Positions 24,024 through 33,948 are shown, counted from the stretch's first letter. The stretch: 64,000 nt of DNA from Suilimivivens sp009774465 (GCA_947382645.1 CANDAE010000008.1:62001-126000); one strand, 5' to 3'. Notes: generated by a model from the sequence alone, not told the origin. Numbers and translations: made by a program.

Positions 24024-25616
24024 ATGAGTAATTACGATCATGAGATAAACAGAAGAAGGACTTTTGCAATTATTTCCCATCCGGATGCAGGTAAGACCAC
24101 ATTGACAGAGAAGTTCCTTTTGTATGGAGGAGCCATTAATCTGGCGGGAAGTGTGAAAGGAAAGGCAACAGCAAGACATGCGGTTTCTGACTGGATGGAA
24201 ATTGAAAAAGAAAGAGGTATTTCAGTTACCTCATCAGTTTTGCAGTTTGAGTATGATGATTTTTGTATTAATATTTTGGACACGCCGGGGCATCAGGACT
24301 TTTCAGAGGACACTTACAGAACGCTGATGGCGGCAGATTCAGCAGTAATGGTAATTGACGCTTCGAAAGGCGTGGAAGCTCAGACAAGAAAATTATTTAA
24401 AGTTTGTGTAATGCGCAAGATACCGATCTTTACTTTTATTAACAAAATGGACAGAGATGCCAATGATACATTTGAACTGTTGGATGAAATTGAAAAGGAG
24501 CTTGGTATTGCAACCTGTCCGGTGAATTGGCCCATAGGTTCCGGCAAACGGTTTAAAGGCGTTTATGACAGGGACAGGCAGTGCGTGATTACCTATTCCG
24601 ATACGGCAAAAGGGACAAAAGAAGGTGAGACCAGAGAAATATCTGTAAAGGACAAGGCTGCACTGGTGCCTGTAATTGGAGAAGAAGCGGCCGATACACT
24701 GATTGACGAGATAGATCTTTTAGACGGGGCAAGCGCTGAATTTGATTTGGAACTGGTACAGGCAGGTGAACTGACTCCGGTATTTTTTGGTTCAGCACTT
24801 ACCAATTTTGGCGTAGAGTTCTTTCTTCAGCATTTTCTTAAAATGACCACTACACCCCTTCCAAGAAAGTCGGATGCTGGACTGATTTCACCTACTGAAC
24901 AGGATTTTTCCGCATTTGTGTTTAAAATCCAGGCAAATATGAATAAGGCGCACAGGGACAGAATTGCGTTTATGCGGATCTGCTCCGGAAAGTATGAAGC
25001 CAGTATGGAAGTAAAGCATGTGCAGGGGGGCAGGGTGATGCGTCTTTCACAGCCTCAGCAGATTATGGCAAGTGAAAGAAAAATATTGGAAGAAGCCTAT
25101 GCAGGGGATATTATCGGTGTGTTTGATCCGGGGGTTTTTTCCATTGGAGATACACTGTGTATGCCAAAAGAGCAATTCCAATATGAAGGTATTCCTACTT
25201 TTGCACCGGAGCATTTTGCAAGGGTGAGACAGGTGGACACTATGAAAAGAAAGCAGTTTGTAAAAGGAATTACCCAGATTGCCCAGGAAGGTGCGATTCA
25301 GATTTTTCAGGAATTTAACACAGGAATGGAAGAAATCATTGTTGGCGTTGTGGGAGTGCTTCAATTTGATGTACTGAAATATCGTCTGGAAAATGAATAT
25401 AATGTGGAAATTAAACTGGAAAACTTACCTTACGAGCACATCAGATGGATTGAAAATAAGGACATTGATTTAAGTAAGCTTGTTGGTACTTCTGATATGA
25501 AGAAGATTAAGGATCTAAAGGGAAATCCCCTTTTACTTTTTATTAATGCATGGAGTGTGGGAATGACTTTAGACCGGAATGAAGGATTGATATTATCTGA
25601 GTTTGGACGTGATTAA
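24024..25616 (+). CDS. prfC: Peptide chain release factor 3
   Basis: RF3 is the GTPase that removes RF1/RF2 from the ribosome after termination. The 530-residue protein has the P-loop HPDAGKTTLTEK near the N-terminus, the effector region ERGISVTSSV, DTPGHQDFSEDTYR and NKMDRD. The C-terminal RF3 domain ends LNAWSVGMTL-like (INAWSVGMTLDRNEGLIL). The ATG follows GGAAAGGAAA. Its stop is directly followed by the ATG of the next gene. Confidence 0.97.
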   Translation: MSNYDHEINRRRTFAIISHPDAGKTTLTEKFLLYGGAINLAGSVKGKATARHAVSDWMEIEKERGISVTSSVLQFEYDDFCINILDTPGHQDFSEDTYRTLMAADSAVMVIDASKGVEAQTRKLFKVCVMRKIPIFTFINKMDRDANDTFELLDEIEKELGIATCPVNWPIGSGKRFKGVYDRDRQCVITYSDTAKGTKEGETREISVKDKAALVPVIGEEAADTLIDEIDLLDGASAEFDLELVQAGELTPVFFGSALTNFGVEFFLQHFLKMTTTPLPRKSDAGLISPTEQDFSAFVFKIQANMNKAHRDRIAFMRICSGKYEASMEVKHVQGGRVMRLSQPQQIMASERKILEEAYAGDIIGVFDPGVFSIGDTLCMPKEQFQYEGIPTFAPEHFARVRQVDTMKRKQFVKGITQIAQEGAIQIFQEFNTGMEEIIVGVVGVLQFDVLKYRLENEYNVEIKLENLPYEHIRWIENKDIDLSKLVGTSDMKKIKDLKGNPLLLFINAWSVGMTLDRNEGLILSEFGRD

Positions 25617-26885
25617 ATGAACCCCAAAAAAATATTGATATGGATTTTGCTGAGTCTTACATTACTGACTGGCTGTAACAGTTCAGGCAGTCAGAAGGAC
25701 CAGGAAAATAATAAGGAACAATTAAATAGCAGCAGTCAGAGTCAGGTGATGTCAAGAAAGGATGCGGAAAAAGAAGGCATTCTGGCAGAATCGGAAAAGC
25801 AGGAAACGGATCTGGAGGAATTAAATGGCATTTATGGAATTCCTGAGTCAGAGACAAATTATACCAGAAGCAGGCAGACGGGACTTTTTTATTACAACAG
25901 TCTGAATGAAGAAGAACAGATTGTCTATGCGGAAATTCTGCAGATATTACAGGGATTTGAAAGCGGTGTTGCGTTGTCCTGTGTGGAAACGGACATGATA
26001 GAGAAGGTGTTTCAGTGTGTATTAAATGACCATCCTGAAATTTTCTTTGTGGATGGATATACCTTTACCAGATATACTTTGGGCGACATGGTGAAAAAAA
26101 TAACTTTTTCCGGTACCTACAACATAACACCCGAGGAAGCGGCAATCCGGGAAGGACAGATCGCGCAGTATGTGGAAAAATGTTTATCCGGCATACAGGC
26201 GGGGATGGATCAGTATGAAGTAGCAAAATATATCTATGAATATATTATTACCCAGACAGAGTATGATGCGAAAGTAGCTGACAATCAAAATATCTGTTCC
26301 GTGTTTATTTATCAAAAGAGTGTCTGCCAGGGATATGCAAAAGCCACCCAATATCTGCTTAATAAGGCTGGAATAGAAGCAACCTTAGTCATGGGAAGAG
26401 TGGCAAGCGGGGAAGGACATGCCTGGAATCTGGTTAAGCTGGATGGAAACTATTATTATGTAGATACTACATGGGGAGATGCTTCTTATCAAATTGTGGA
26501 AGGAAATGGCGAGCAGATGGCAGGCAGCATTCCTCCCATCAACTATGATTATTTATGTGTTACCACAGAGCAGATGGAAAGAACGCATACCATAGAGGAG
26601 CTTGTTCCTGTTCCACGGTGTAATTCTATGGATGATAATTATTATATCAGAGAAGGACTTTATTTTAACTGGCTTGATAAGGAAAAGCTTGAAGGGGTAT
26701 TCCGGCAGGCATATGATCAGGGAAGCACCTATGTAACATTAAAATGTATTAACAGTCTTGTATATGATGAAATGATCAGATATTTAATTGAGGAACAGGG
26801 AATTTTCCTTTATCTTAATACACAGGAAGGAACGGTTTCCTATGCAGAAAATAAAGATCAGCTTAGTTTAAGCTTCTGGCTGTGA
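25617..26885 (+). CDS. Transglutaminase-like lipoprotein
   Basis: This 422-residue protein has a lipoprotein signal (IWILLSLTLLTGC), with Cys20 as the predicted lipidated residue. A Ser/Gln/Asn-rich linker and a transglutaminase-like cysteine peptidase core follow. The catalytic triad is visible: Cys in SVCQGYAKATQYLL, His in GEGHAWNLVKL and Asp in YYVDTTWGD. Such surface proteins may process peptides or crosslink wall components, and no substrate can be named. Its ATG abuts the prfC stop without a strong ribosome site, so translation is probably coupled. Confidence 0.88.
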   Translation: MNPKKILIWILLSLTLLTGCNSSGSQKDQENNKEQLNSSSQSQVMSRKDAEKEGILAESEKQETDLEELNGIYGIPESETNYTRSRQTGLFYYNSLNEEEQIVYAEILQILQGFESGVALSCVETDMIEKVFQCVLNDHPEIFFVDGYTFTRYTLGDMVKKITFSGTYNITPEEAAIREGQIAQYVEKCLSGIQAGMDQYEVAKYIYEYIITQTEYDAKVADNQNICSVFIYQKSVCQGYAKATQYLLNKAGIEATLVMGRVASGEGHAWNLVKLDGNYYYVDTTWGDASYQIVEGNGEQMAGSIPPINYDYLCVTTEQMERTHTIEELVPVPRCNSMDDNYYIREGLYFNWLDKEKLEGVFRQAYDQGSTYVTLKCINSLVYDEMIRYLIEEQGIFLYLNTQEGTVSYAENKDQLSLSFWL

Positions 26886-26946
26886 ATTGCTGTCAGGTAA
26901 GGAAAGGATTTTCCTGCTGGGGCTATGCAAAAAGTTTAAATTTTGG

Positions 26947-26952
26947 TATGAT
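26947..26952 (+). promoter_or_regulatory. Extended -10 element before asp23
   Basis: TGGTATGAT gives an extended -10 (TATGAT at 26947-26952). The sequence 17 bases upstream of it is a poor -35. It would start a transcript for asp23 and the genes behind it about 40 bases before the ATG. Confidence 0.4.
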
Positions 26953-26998
26953 AAACTATATTAGGGCTTGCAATAGAAAGATGGAAAGGAACGTTATT

Positions 26999-27385
26999 AT
27001 GGAGAAAACTATTGAACAGAACACATATGTTTTACAGGAAGATGAGGATTTGGGAACTGTCAAGATTGCAGATGATGTGGTAGCAATGATTGCAGGACTT
27101 GCAGCAACTGAAGTGGAAGGGGTTGCAGCAATGGCCGGTAATATCAGCAATGAACTGATGAGCAAAATGGGAGTGAAGAACCTTGCGAAAGGTGTCAGAG
27201 TAGAGGTGATTGGAAAGAGGGTAAAAACATACCTTGCCCTTATTGTTGAGTATGGATACAATATTCCGGCAATCTCCCAGAGAGTTCAGGAAAAGGTAAA
27301 GTCTACGGTAGAGAATATGACGGGACTTGAGGTTTCAGATGTAGATATCCGCATTGCGGGAGTTAGTATGCAGAAAGATAAATAA
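26999..27385 (+). CDS. Asp23/Gls24-family envelope stress protein
   Basis: This 128-residue protein has the Asp23 core: GTVKIADDVVAMIAGLAATEVEGVAAM, GVRVEVIGKRVKTYLALIVEYG and a C-terminal VSDVDIRIAGV. In staphylococci Asp23 sits under the membrane and affects cell-envelope homeostasis. In clostridia a copy is regularly found just before nusB, as here. I use ATG 26999, eight bases after GAAAGGA. The longer frame from 26882 overlaps the previous gene and has no family similarity. Confidence 0.92.
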   Translation: MEKTIEQNTYVLQEDEDLGTVKIADDVVAMIAGLAATEVEGVAAMAGNISNELMSKMGVKNLAKGVRVEVIGKRVKTYLALIVEYGYNIPAISQRVQEKVKSTVENMTGLEVSDVDIRIAGVSMQKDK

Positions 27386-27402
27386 GCATAAGGTGGATAT
27401 TT

Positions 27403-27801
27403 ATGAGCAGAAGAGAAATGAGAGAGCGGCTCTTTAAGCTGCTGTTTCGTGTAGAATTTAATTCAAGGGAAGAACTGGCGCAGCAGGAAGCATTTTTCTT
27501 TGAGGATGAAGAAAATGTTTCAGATCAGAAAGCCAATGCGGCAATCAGTGAGAAATTTAATAAAATCGTAGTAAAACTGGAAGGCATTGACCAGTCTTTG
27601 AATGAAAAAGTACAGGGATGGGATACAGGGCGTATGGGAAAGGTAGACCTTACCATACTGCGTCTTGCTGTTTATGAAATTATGTTTGATGAAGAGATAC
27701 CTACCAGCGTTGCTATTAATGAGGCAGTTGAGCTTGCCAAGAAATTTGGGCAGGATTCCTCGCCGGCCTTTATAAACGGGGTACTGGCCAAATTTGCGTA
27801 A
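27403..27801 (+). CDS. nusB: Transcription antitermination factor NusB
   Basis: NusB binds boxA RNA with S10 and supports rRNA antitermination. The 132-residue all-helical protein has the family's N-terminal arginine-rich helix (SRREMRERLFKLLFRVEF). The C-terminal signature MGKVDLTILRLAVYEIM...IPTSVAINEAVELAKKFG, ending FINGVLAKFA, is also present. AAGGTGG precedes the ATG. It leads the nusB-xseA-xseB-ispA-dxs-tlyA-nadK-argR-recN series. Confidence 0.96.
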   Translation: MSRREMRERLFKLLFRVEFNSREELAQQEAFFFEDEENVSDQKANAAISEKFNKIVVKLEGIDQSLNEKVQGWDTGRMGKVDLTILRLAVYEIMFDEEIPTSVAINEAVELAKKFGQDSSPAFINGVLAKFA

Positions 27802-27894
27802 GGCAGATACGGTGTAGTATTGCAGATTTTAATTGCAGTACAGATGGTAAGAAAGATTGATTTTTCAATTTTTGAAAGGAACATGGTTATAAAC

Positions 27895-29094
27895 ATGCAG
27901 AATGTTTATTCGGTTGGGCAGATAAATTCGTATATCAGAAATATGTTTATGCAGGATTTTCTGCTCCAGGACCTTTCTGTGAAGGGTGAAGTCAGCAATT
28001 GTAAATATCATTCTTCAGGGCATATTTATTTTACATTAAAGGATGGAAAAGGAACGATTTCCTGTGTGATGTTTGCAGGAAACCGTTCCGGTCTTGCGTT
28101 TCGGATGAGTGAAGGAATGCAGGTAGTGGTACAGGGTACCATTGATGTATATGAAAGGGACGGCAAATATCAGTTATATGCAAAAGAAATCCATCAGGAT
28201 GGAGCAGGAGCGCTTTACGAAAGGTTTGAACAGCTAAAGCAGGATTTGCTTGAGAGAGGAATGTTTGCTCCGGAATATAAAAAAACTGTCCCAAGATTTG
28301 TGAAAACTGTCGGTATTGTCACTGCACCAACAGGGGCGGCAGTTAGAGATATCATTAATATATCAACCAGAAGAAACCCTTATGTGCAGCTTATATTGTA
28401 TCCGGCAATTGTGCAGGGAGAAGCGGCTGCGGCAAGTATTGTTGAAGGAATACAGGCACTTGAGAAAAAAGCGGTGGATGTGATAATCGTAGGGCGCGGC
28501 GGTGGCTCTATTGAGGATTTATGGGCATTTAATGAAGAGGTGGTGGCGCAGGCGGTTTTTGACTGCAGTGTGCCCATTATATCTGCAGTGGGGCATGAAA
28601 CAGATACTACAATTATAGATTATGTGGCTGATTTGCGTGCTCCCACACCCTCGGCGGCAGCAGAACTTGCGGTTTACGATATAGCACTTTTGCTCAGTCA
28701 GCTTGAAGGGTACCGCATGGTGCTTAACCGTCAGATACAGGGAATGCTTCAGCTGAGGAAGGCCCAGTTAAAAACGCTGGAGACACAGCTTAAAAAGAAC
28801 AGCCCTATGGGAAAAATAAGAGAAAAGAGAACTTACGCAATCAGTCTGGAAGAGCGTCTTAATGTATCCATGAAAAACAAAATCATGAATCAAAGACACC
28901 GGCTGGCTATTTATATAGAAAAACTAAAAGGATTATCACCTCTGGATAAATTAAATCAGGGATATTCTTTTGTTTCCGACAAAGAAGGAAGAACCGTAAC
29001 AAATATTGACAGAGTAAATGTTGGAGATCCGCTGCAGATTTTTGTTAAAAATGGCAGAATAGAGGCGGATGTAACTGCAAAATATCCCGGATGA
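27895..29094 (+). CDS. xseA: Exodeoxyribonuclease VII large subunit
   Basis: XseA is the catalytic subunit of exonuclease VII, which degrades single-stranded DNA to oligonucleotides. The N-terminal OB fold (VYSVGQINSYIRNMF, VKGEVSNCKYHSSGHIYFTLKD) is followed by the catalytic domain, with GIVTAPTGAAVRDI, VGRGGGSIEDLWAFN and SAVGHETDTTIIDYVAD. A coiled-coil helical region comes next. ATG 27895 matches the family N-terminus but lies 14 bases from GAAAGGA; ATG 27883 is the alternative. The 27820 TTG frame adds unrelated residues. Its stop overlaps an upstream in-frame ATG of xseB. Confidence 0.95.
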   Translation: MQNVYSVGQINSYIRNMFMQDFLLQDLSVKGEVSNCKYHSSGHIYFTLKDGKGTISCVMFAGNRSGLAFRMSEGMQVVVQGTIDVYERDGKYQLYAKEIHQDGAGALYERFEQLKQDLLERGMFAPEYKKTVPRFVKTVGIVTAPTGAAVRDIINISTRRNPYVQLILYPAIVQGEAAAASIVEGIQALEKKAVDVIIVGRGGGSIEDLWAFNEEVVAQAVFDCSVPIISAVGHETDTTIIDYVADLRAPTPSAAAELAVYDIALLLSQLEGYRMVLNRQIQGMLQLRKAQLKTLETQLKKNSPMGKIREKRTYAISLEERLNVSMKNKIMNQRHRLAIYIEKLKGLSPLDKLNQGYSFVSDKEGRTVTNIDRVNVGDPLQIFVKNGRIEADVTAKYPG

Positions 29095-29111
29095 AAGAAA
29101 GGAGCATTAAA

Positions 29112-29330
29112 ATGCAGGAAACAGAAAGGAAAGAACCTGGTCTGGAAGAAGCGTTTGTGCAGCTTGAAGAGACTGTTGCGGCGTTAGAGCAGGAAGAAAT
29201 TTCTTTGGAGGAATCCTTCAGAATTTATAAAGAAGGTATGGAACTTTTGAAAAAGTGCAATCAGGCCATTGACCAGGTTGAAAAAAAGGTATTGGTGCTG
29301 AATGAGGATGGAGAAACTCATGAATTTTAA
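29112..29330 (+). CDS. xseB: Exodeoxyribonuclease VII small subunit
   Basis: XseB (72 residues) forms long helical hairpins that bind the XseA arms. The family sequence LEEAFVQLEETVAALEQEEISLEESFRIYKEGMELLKKC is clear. I take ATG 29112, which has AAGGAG seven bases upstream, over the in-frame ATG 29091 that overlaps xseA. The coding end overlaps ispA. Confidence 0.94.
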   Translation: MQETERKEPGLEEAFVQLEETVAALEQEEISLEESFRIYKEGMELLKKCNQAIDQVEKKVLVLNEDGETHEF

Positions 29331-30219
29331 TGAAAAATTGGACCAGAAAACCAGTCGGGTAGAGAAAATCTTAAAAGAATACCTGCCAGAGGAAACCGGA
29401 TATCAGAAAAGACTTGTTGAGGCTATGAATTACAGTGTGATGGCCGGGGGCAAGCGGCTGCGTCCCATATTGATGGAAGAGAGTTTTCTTTTATTTGGTG
29501 GAAAGGGGAGAGTGATAGAACCTTTTATGGCAGCGCTTGAAATGATTCATAATTATTCCCTGGTGCATGATGATCTGCCGGCTATGGATAATGATGAATA
29601 TAGAAGAGGCCGAAAGACCACATGGAAAGTTTATGGGGATGGAATGGCAGTGCTTGCCGGAGACGGGCTCCTTAATCTGGCATTTGAGACAGCAGCCCTG
29701 GCATTTGACCTGACAGAGAATCAGGAGGAAATGAAGCAGGCAGCCAGAGCTCTTAAGATTTTAGGACAAAAGGCCGGTATTTATGGAATGATTGGCGGAC
29801 AGTGTGCTGACATAGAGGCGGAGGAAGGACGGCAGGTAACAAGAGAGCTTTTATTGTTTATTCATGAAAACAAAACAGCGGCCTTAATACAGGCAGCCAT
29901 GATGATAGGCGCTGTGCTGGCAGGCGCTGATGAAAAAAGCGTTGCGGCAATGGAAAAGGCAGCTTATAATATTGGAATTGCTTTTCAGATACAGGATGAT
30001 ATTCTGGATGTTACCAGCACCACGGAAGTTTTAGGAAAGCCGGTTGGCAGTGATGAAAAGAACAGCAAACTGACCTATGTAGCGCTTCATGGGCTGGAGG
30101 AATCAAAAGAGGAAGTGAAAAATCTGTCAAAGGAAGCACTTTTATTTCTTTCTTCCTTTGAAAATCGGAATGAGTTTTTAGAGGAACTTGTAAATTCTTT
30201 GATCACCAGAGAAAAATAA
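29320..30219 (+). CDS. ispA: Polyprenyl (farnesyl/geranylgeranyl) diphosphate synthase
   Basis: This enzyme condenses IPP with allylic diphosphates to make the C15 or C20 precursors of undecaprenyl and quinone chains. The 299-residue protein has the first Asp-rich motif HDDLPAMDNDEYRRGRKT (Asp84, Asp85) and the second, QDDILD, with Asp226 and Asp227. GGKRLRP is near the N-terminus. Product length cannot be fixed from sequence alone. ATG 29320 has a GGAG six bases upstream; two earlier in-frame ATGs lie further inside xseB. It is paired with dxs, so both act in the MEP isoprenoid route. Confidence 0.93.
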   Translation: MNFNEKLDQKTSRVEKILKEYLPEETGYQKRLVEAMNYSVMAGGKRLRPILMEESFLLFGGKGRVIEPFMAALEMIHNYSLVHDDLPAMDNDEYRRGRKTTWKVYGDGMAVLAGDGLLNLAFETAALAFDLTENQEEMKQAARALKILGQKAGIYGMIGGQCADIEAEEGRQVTRELLLFIHENKTAALIQAAMMIGAVLAGADEKSVAAMEKAAYNIGIAFQIQDDILDVTSTTEVLGKPVGSDEKNSKLTYVALHGLEESKEEVKNLSKEALLFLSSFENRNEFLEELVNSLITREK

Positions 30220-30257
30220 GGCGATAAATTGGAACAGAAGAAAAGGGGAGTTGTGTT

Positions 30258-32117
30258 ATGCTGCTTGATCGAATCAAAGGTGTCAATGATATTAAAAATA
30301 TAGATGCATCGGAATATAAGGAACTTGCTCAGGAAATTAGAGATTTTCTGATTGAAAAAATCTCCCGCACCGGAGGGCATCTGGGCTCTAATTTGGGGGC
30401 GGTGGAATTAACGATGGCCCTGCATTTATTTTTAAATCTTCCAGAGGACAAGCTGATTTGGGATGTGGGGCATCAATCTTACACCCATAAGCTTTTAACG
30501 GGACGACAGGACGGATTTGATACACTGCGTAAGTTTGGAGGAATGAGCGGTTTTCCCAAACGAAAAGAAAGCGACTGCGACTGTTTTGACACAGGACATA
30601 GTTCCACTTCAATTTCTGCCGGTCTGGGACTGGTGAAGGCAAGAGATCTGCAAGGGGGCAGCCAGACAATTGTTTCTGTGATAGGAGATGGTTCACTGAC
30701 AGGCGGCATGGCCTATGAGGCGCTTAACAATGCGGCGAAGCTGGAAACCAATTTTATAATTGTTCTTAATGATAACAATATGTCCATATCGGAAAATGTA
30801 GGTGGTGTGTCTAAATATTTAAATAATGTAAGAACAGCCAATGCCTATCTGGACATTAAAGAAGGCGTATATAATACCTTAAAGGAGATTCCCAAAGGAG
30901 ATAAGGTTGTGGAAAGCATCCGCAAGGCGAAAAGCAGCTTTAAGCATTTGGTGGTTCCGGGAATGTTCTTTGAAGATATGGGAATTACATATTTAGGGCC
31001 GGTGGACGGACACAATATTCCTGCAATGGTAAGAACTTTTCAGGAGGCAAGAAGAATCAGAAATGCAGTGATTGTTCATGTGATTACGGAAAAAGGAAAA
31101 GGATTTGCCCCTGCGGAACGTCATCCGGCAAGATTTCATGGAGCAGAGCCTTTTGATATCGAGACAGGGCTGCCTGCAAATCCAAGAAATACAGCAAATT
31201 ATACGGATGTTTTTTCCACGGTTATGACTAAATTGGGGGCAAGGGATGAAAAGGTGGTTGCAATTACAGCCGCCATGCCTGATGGAACAGGTCTTAAACG
31301 TTTTAGAAATATGTACCCGGAGCGGTTTTTTGATGTGGGAATTGCAGAAGAACATGCAGTTACCTTTGCAGCAGGCCTTGCAGTGGGCGGATTAAAGCCC
31401 GTAGTGGCAATTTATTCTTCTTTTCTGCAAAGAGCATATGATCAGATTCTTCATGATGTTTGTATTCAAAATCTTCCGGTTGTTTTTGCAATTGACAGGG
31501 CAGGCCTGGTTGGAAGCGATGGGGAAACCCATCAGGGAATTTTCGATTTGTCTTATTTGTCTTCCATACCGGGAATGCATATTATGGCGCCCAAAAACAA
31601 ATGGGAGCTGTCTGATATGATTAAGTTTGCAGTCAGTCTTGGAAGACCGGTGGCCATACGTTATCCCAGGGGAGAGGCTTATGCAGGACTTAAGGAGTAT
31701 CGGGCGGCTATTGAACTTGGCAGATCGGAGCTTCTTTATGCAGAGGGAGAAATATGTCTGATGGCAGTAGGAAGCATGGTGAAAACAGCCCTGGAAGTGA
31801 AAGAAAAGCTGAATACAGAAGGACATAAGTGCAGTGTGATCAATGCCAGATTTGTTAAGCCTATTGATTTAGAGGCTGTAACATGGGCGGCTGAAAACCA
31901 TAAGCTTGTGGTTACAATGGAAGAAAATGTAGCCAGCGGCGGCTATGGAGAAAAGGTCAGGGAGGCTCTATGCAGCCTGAATACGGAAGTGAGTCTGCTA
32001 ACGGTTGCTATTCCTGATGAATATGTGGAGCATGGAAATGTGGAACTGCTGAAACAGGAGCTTGGCATTAGTGCCGAAAAGATTACGGAAAGAATAAAAA
32101 AGGAATTAGAAAGCTGA
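30258..32117 (+). CDS. dxs: 1-deoxy-D-xylulose-5-phosphate synthase
   Basis: Dxs makes DXP from pyruvate and glyceraldehyde 3-phosphate, the first step of the MEP pathway, using thiamine diphosphate. The 619-residue protein shows IWDVGHQSYTHKLLTGR, the TPP motif GDGSLTGGMAYEALNN, the pyrimidine-domain glutamate in GIAEEHAVTFAAGLA and the C-terminal transketolase domain (VTMEENVASGGYGEKV). AAAAGGGGAG precedes the ATG. Length and motifs are complete. Confidence 0.97.
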   Translation: MLLDRIKGVNDIKNIDASEYKELAQEIRDFLIEKISRTGGHLGSNLGAVELTMALHLFLNLPEDKLIWDVGHQSYTHKLLTGRQDGFDTLRKFGGMSGFPKRKESDCDCFDTGHSSTSISAGLGLVKARDLQGGSQTIVSVIGDGSLTGGMAYEALNNAAKLETNFIIVLNDNNMSISENVGGVSKYLNNVRTANAYLDIKEGVYNTLKEIPKGDKVVESIRKAKSSFKHLVVPGMFFEDMGITYLGPVDGHNIPAMVRTFQEARRIRNAVIVHVITEKGKGFAPAERHPARFHGAEPFDIETGLPANPRNTANYTDVFSTVMTKLGARDEKVVAITAAMPDGTGLKRFRNMYPERFFDVGIAEEHAVTFAAGLAVGGLKPVVAIYSSFLQRAYDQILHDVCIQNLPVVFAIDRAGLVGSDGETHQGIFDLSYLSSIPGMHIMAPKNKWELSDMIKFAVSLGRPVAIRYPRGEAYAGLKEYRAAIELGRSELLYAEGEICLMAVGSMVKTALEVKEKLNTEGHKCSVINARFVKPIDLEAVTWAAENHKLVVTMEENVASGGYGEKVREALCSLNTEVSLLTVAIPDEYVEHGNVELLKQELGISAEKITERIKKELES

Positions 32118-32119
32118 GA

Positions 32120-33010
32120 ATGAAAGAAAGACTTGATATATTGCTTGTGCAGAAAGGGTATGCACCATCCAGAGAAAAGGCGAAGGCCATTATCATGTCC
32201 GGAAATGTATTTATAGATGGACAGCGTGAGGACAAGGCCGGTACTGTATTTGATGCAGACAAAGTACAGATAGAGGTGAAAGGAACCGGACAGAAGTATG
32301 TAAGCAGAGGAGGACTCAAGCTGGAAAAGGCAGTTGATGCATTTGGGATTAACCTTGAAGAAGCCATTTGTATGGATATCGGAGCTTCTACCGGAGGTTT
32401 TACGGACTGTATGCTTCAAAACGGGGCAAAAAAAGTGTATGCTGTTGATGTAGGACACGGACAGCTTGACTGGAAGCTGAGAAATGACAGCAGAGTCATT
32501 TGCATGGAAAAAACAAATTTCAGGTATATGACACCGGAAAATATTCAGGATAAATTGGATTTTGCATCTGTGGATGTGTCTTTTATTTCTCTTACGAAAA
32601 TTTTACTGCCGGCACGGGCCCTTTTGAAGGAGAAAGGGGAAATGGTGTGCCTGATCAAGCCGCAGTTTGAGGCAGGAAGAGATAAGGTAGGGAAAAAGGG
32701 CGTGGTGCGTGAATCCGGGGTACATGAAGAAGTAATAAAAAAGATAGTTGATTATGCAGACTATATTGGATTTGATATCATGCATCTGGAATTTTCCCCC
32801 ATTAAAGGGCCGGAAGGAAATATTGAGTATTTGATTCATATAAGCAAAAATGTAACGAAAACAGAAAATATAATTCAGACCACGGAACAGGAGGCAGAAG
32901 CTGCACTTGTTGAAATTATCAGGGAAAAGAAAGGATATTCCTGCCAGAAGGACATATCAAATCTGATTTCTGAAACTGTTTTAAAGGCACATGGAAGTCT
33001 GGATATATAA
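32120..33010 (+). CDS. tlyA: TlyA-family S4/FtsJ-domain RNA methyltransferase
   Basis: This 296-residue TlyA-type protein starts two bases after dxs. An S4 RNA-binding domain (ERLDILLVQKGYAPSREKAK) covers about residues 3-60. The FtsJ-like methyltransferase follows, with the SAM motif CMDIGASTGGFTDCML, VYAVDVGHGQL and the KPQFEAGRD segment. Mycobacterial TlyA makes 2'-O-methylcytidine in 16S and 23S rRNA, giving capreomycin sensitivity, and the same target is inferred. Gene order between dxs and nadK is conserved in clostridia. Confidence 0.92.
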   Translation: MKERLDILLVQKGYAPSREKAKAIIMSGNVFIDGQREDKAGTVFDADKVQIEVKGTGQKYVSRGGLKLEKAVDAFGINLEEAICMDIGASTGGFTDCMLQNGAKKVYAVDVGHGQLDWKLRNDSRVICMEKTNFRYMTPENIQDKLDFASVDVSFISLTKILLPARALLKEKGEMVCLIKPQFEAGRDKVGKKGVVRESGVHEEVIKKIVDYADYIGFDIMHLEFSPIKGPEGNIEYLIHISKNVTKTENIIQTTEQEAEAALVEIIREKKGYSCQKDISNLISETVLKAHGSLDI

Positions 33011-33040
33011 AAGTGCCAAAGAAAATGAATGGGGAGTCGT

Positions 33041-33895
33041 ATGGATCATTTTTTTGTAGTAACTAATCCAAGGAAGGATGCAGAACTGAAAACTGCTCAT
33101 TTAATCAGAGACTATCTGACCGAACGAAAGAAGAGCTGCACCGTGGATATTGGAATGAAAAGCCCGGATAAAGAAGGGTATACATATAGCGAGCAGGTGG
33201 AAAAGGACATAGACTGTATTATTGTACTGGGAGGAGACGGGACGCTTTTGCAGGCAGTTACGAACCTTGCAGAAAAAAATATTCCTTTTTTAGGAATTAA
33301 TCTGGGAACCTTGGGGTTTTTAGCTGAGGTAAACAAATCGGGTATAGAGGATGCTTTGGATAAGCTGATTCATAATGATTATGAGATAGAAAACCGTATG
33401 ATGCTTTCCGGAAAAAGTTATGGAAATGGCAGTGTGAAAGATACCGCAAGGGCGCTGAATGATATTGTGATTACAAGGAAGGGCTCTTTGCAGATTATAG
33501 ATTTTAATATTTATGTGAATGGAGAATTTCTCCACTGCTATCATGCAGATGGAGTGATTGTATCGACGCCCACCGGTTCAACAGGATACAGTCTTTCAGC
33601 AGGCGGGCCTATTGTGGAACCGAAGGCTGATTTGATTGTACTTACACCTATTTGTCCTCATTCTATGCAGAACAGAAGTATTATTTTATCTGCAAAGGAC
33701 AGGATAACGGTGGAAATAGAAGATGGCAGGGATGGAGAAATGCAGGAAGTAGAGGCCATTTTTGACGGATGTCATAAAGTGCCTCTTTGCACAGGGGAGA
33801 AAATCGAGGTACAAAAATCAGAAAAGACCACAGGAATTGTGAAATTAAGCCAAATGAGCTTTTTAGAGGTGCTTCACCGAAAAATGAGTGATTAA
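33041..33895 (+). CDS. nadK: NAD kinase
   Basis: NadK phosphorylates NAD to NADP. From ATG 33041 it has 284 residues, with the nucleotide motif GGDGTLLQAV (residues 64-73), LGTLGFLAEV, and STPTGSTGYSLSAGGP containing the conserved Thr/Ser and Gly residues. A GGGGAG lies four bases before this ATG; the in-frame ATG at 33029 overlaps that site. It lies between tlyA and argR, the usual clostridial order. Confidence 0.95.
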   Translation: MDHFFVVTNPRKDAELKTAHLIRDYLTERKKSCTVDIGMKSPDKEGYTYSEQVEKDIDCIIVLGGDGTLLQAVTNLAEKNIPFLGINLGTLGFLAEVNKSGIEDALDKLIHNDYEIENRMMLSGKSYGNGSVKDTARALNDIVITRKGSLQIIDFNIYVNGEFLHCYHADGVIVSTPTGSTGYSLSAGGPIVEPKADLIVLTPICPHSMQNRSIILSAKDRITVEIEDGRDGEMQEVEAIFDGCHKVPLCTGEKIEVQKSEKTTGIVKLSQMSFLEVLHRKMSD

Positions 33896-33948
33896 GTATT
33901 CTATCATTGTCAAACGAGATACATGGAAGGGAAGGGCATGGAAGAATC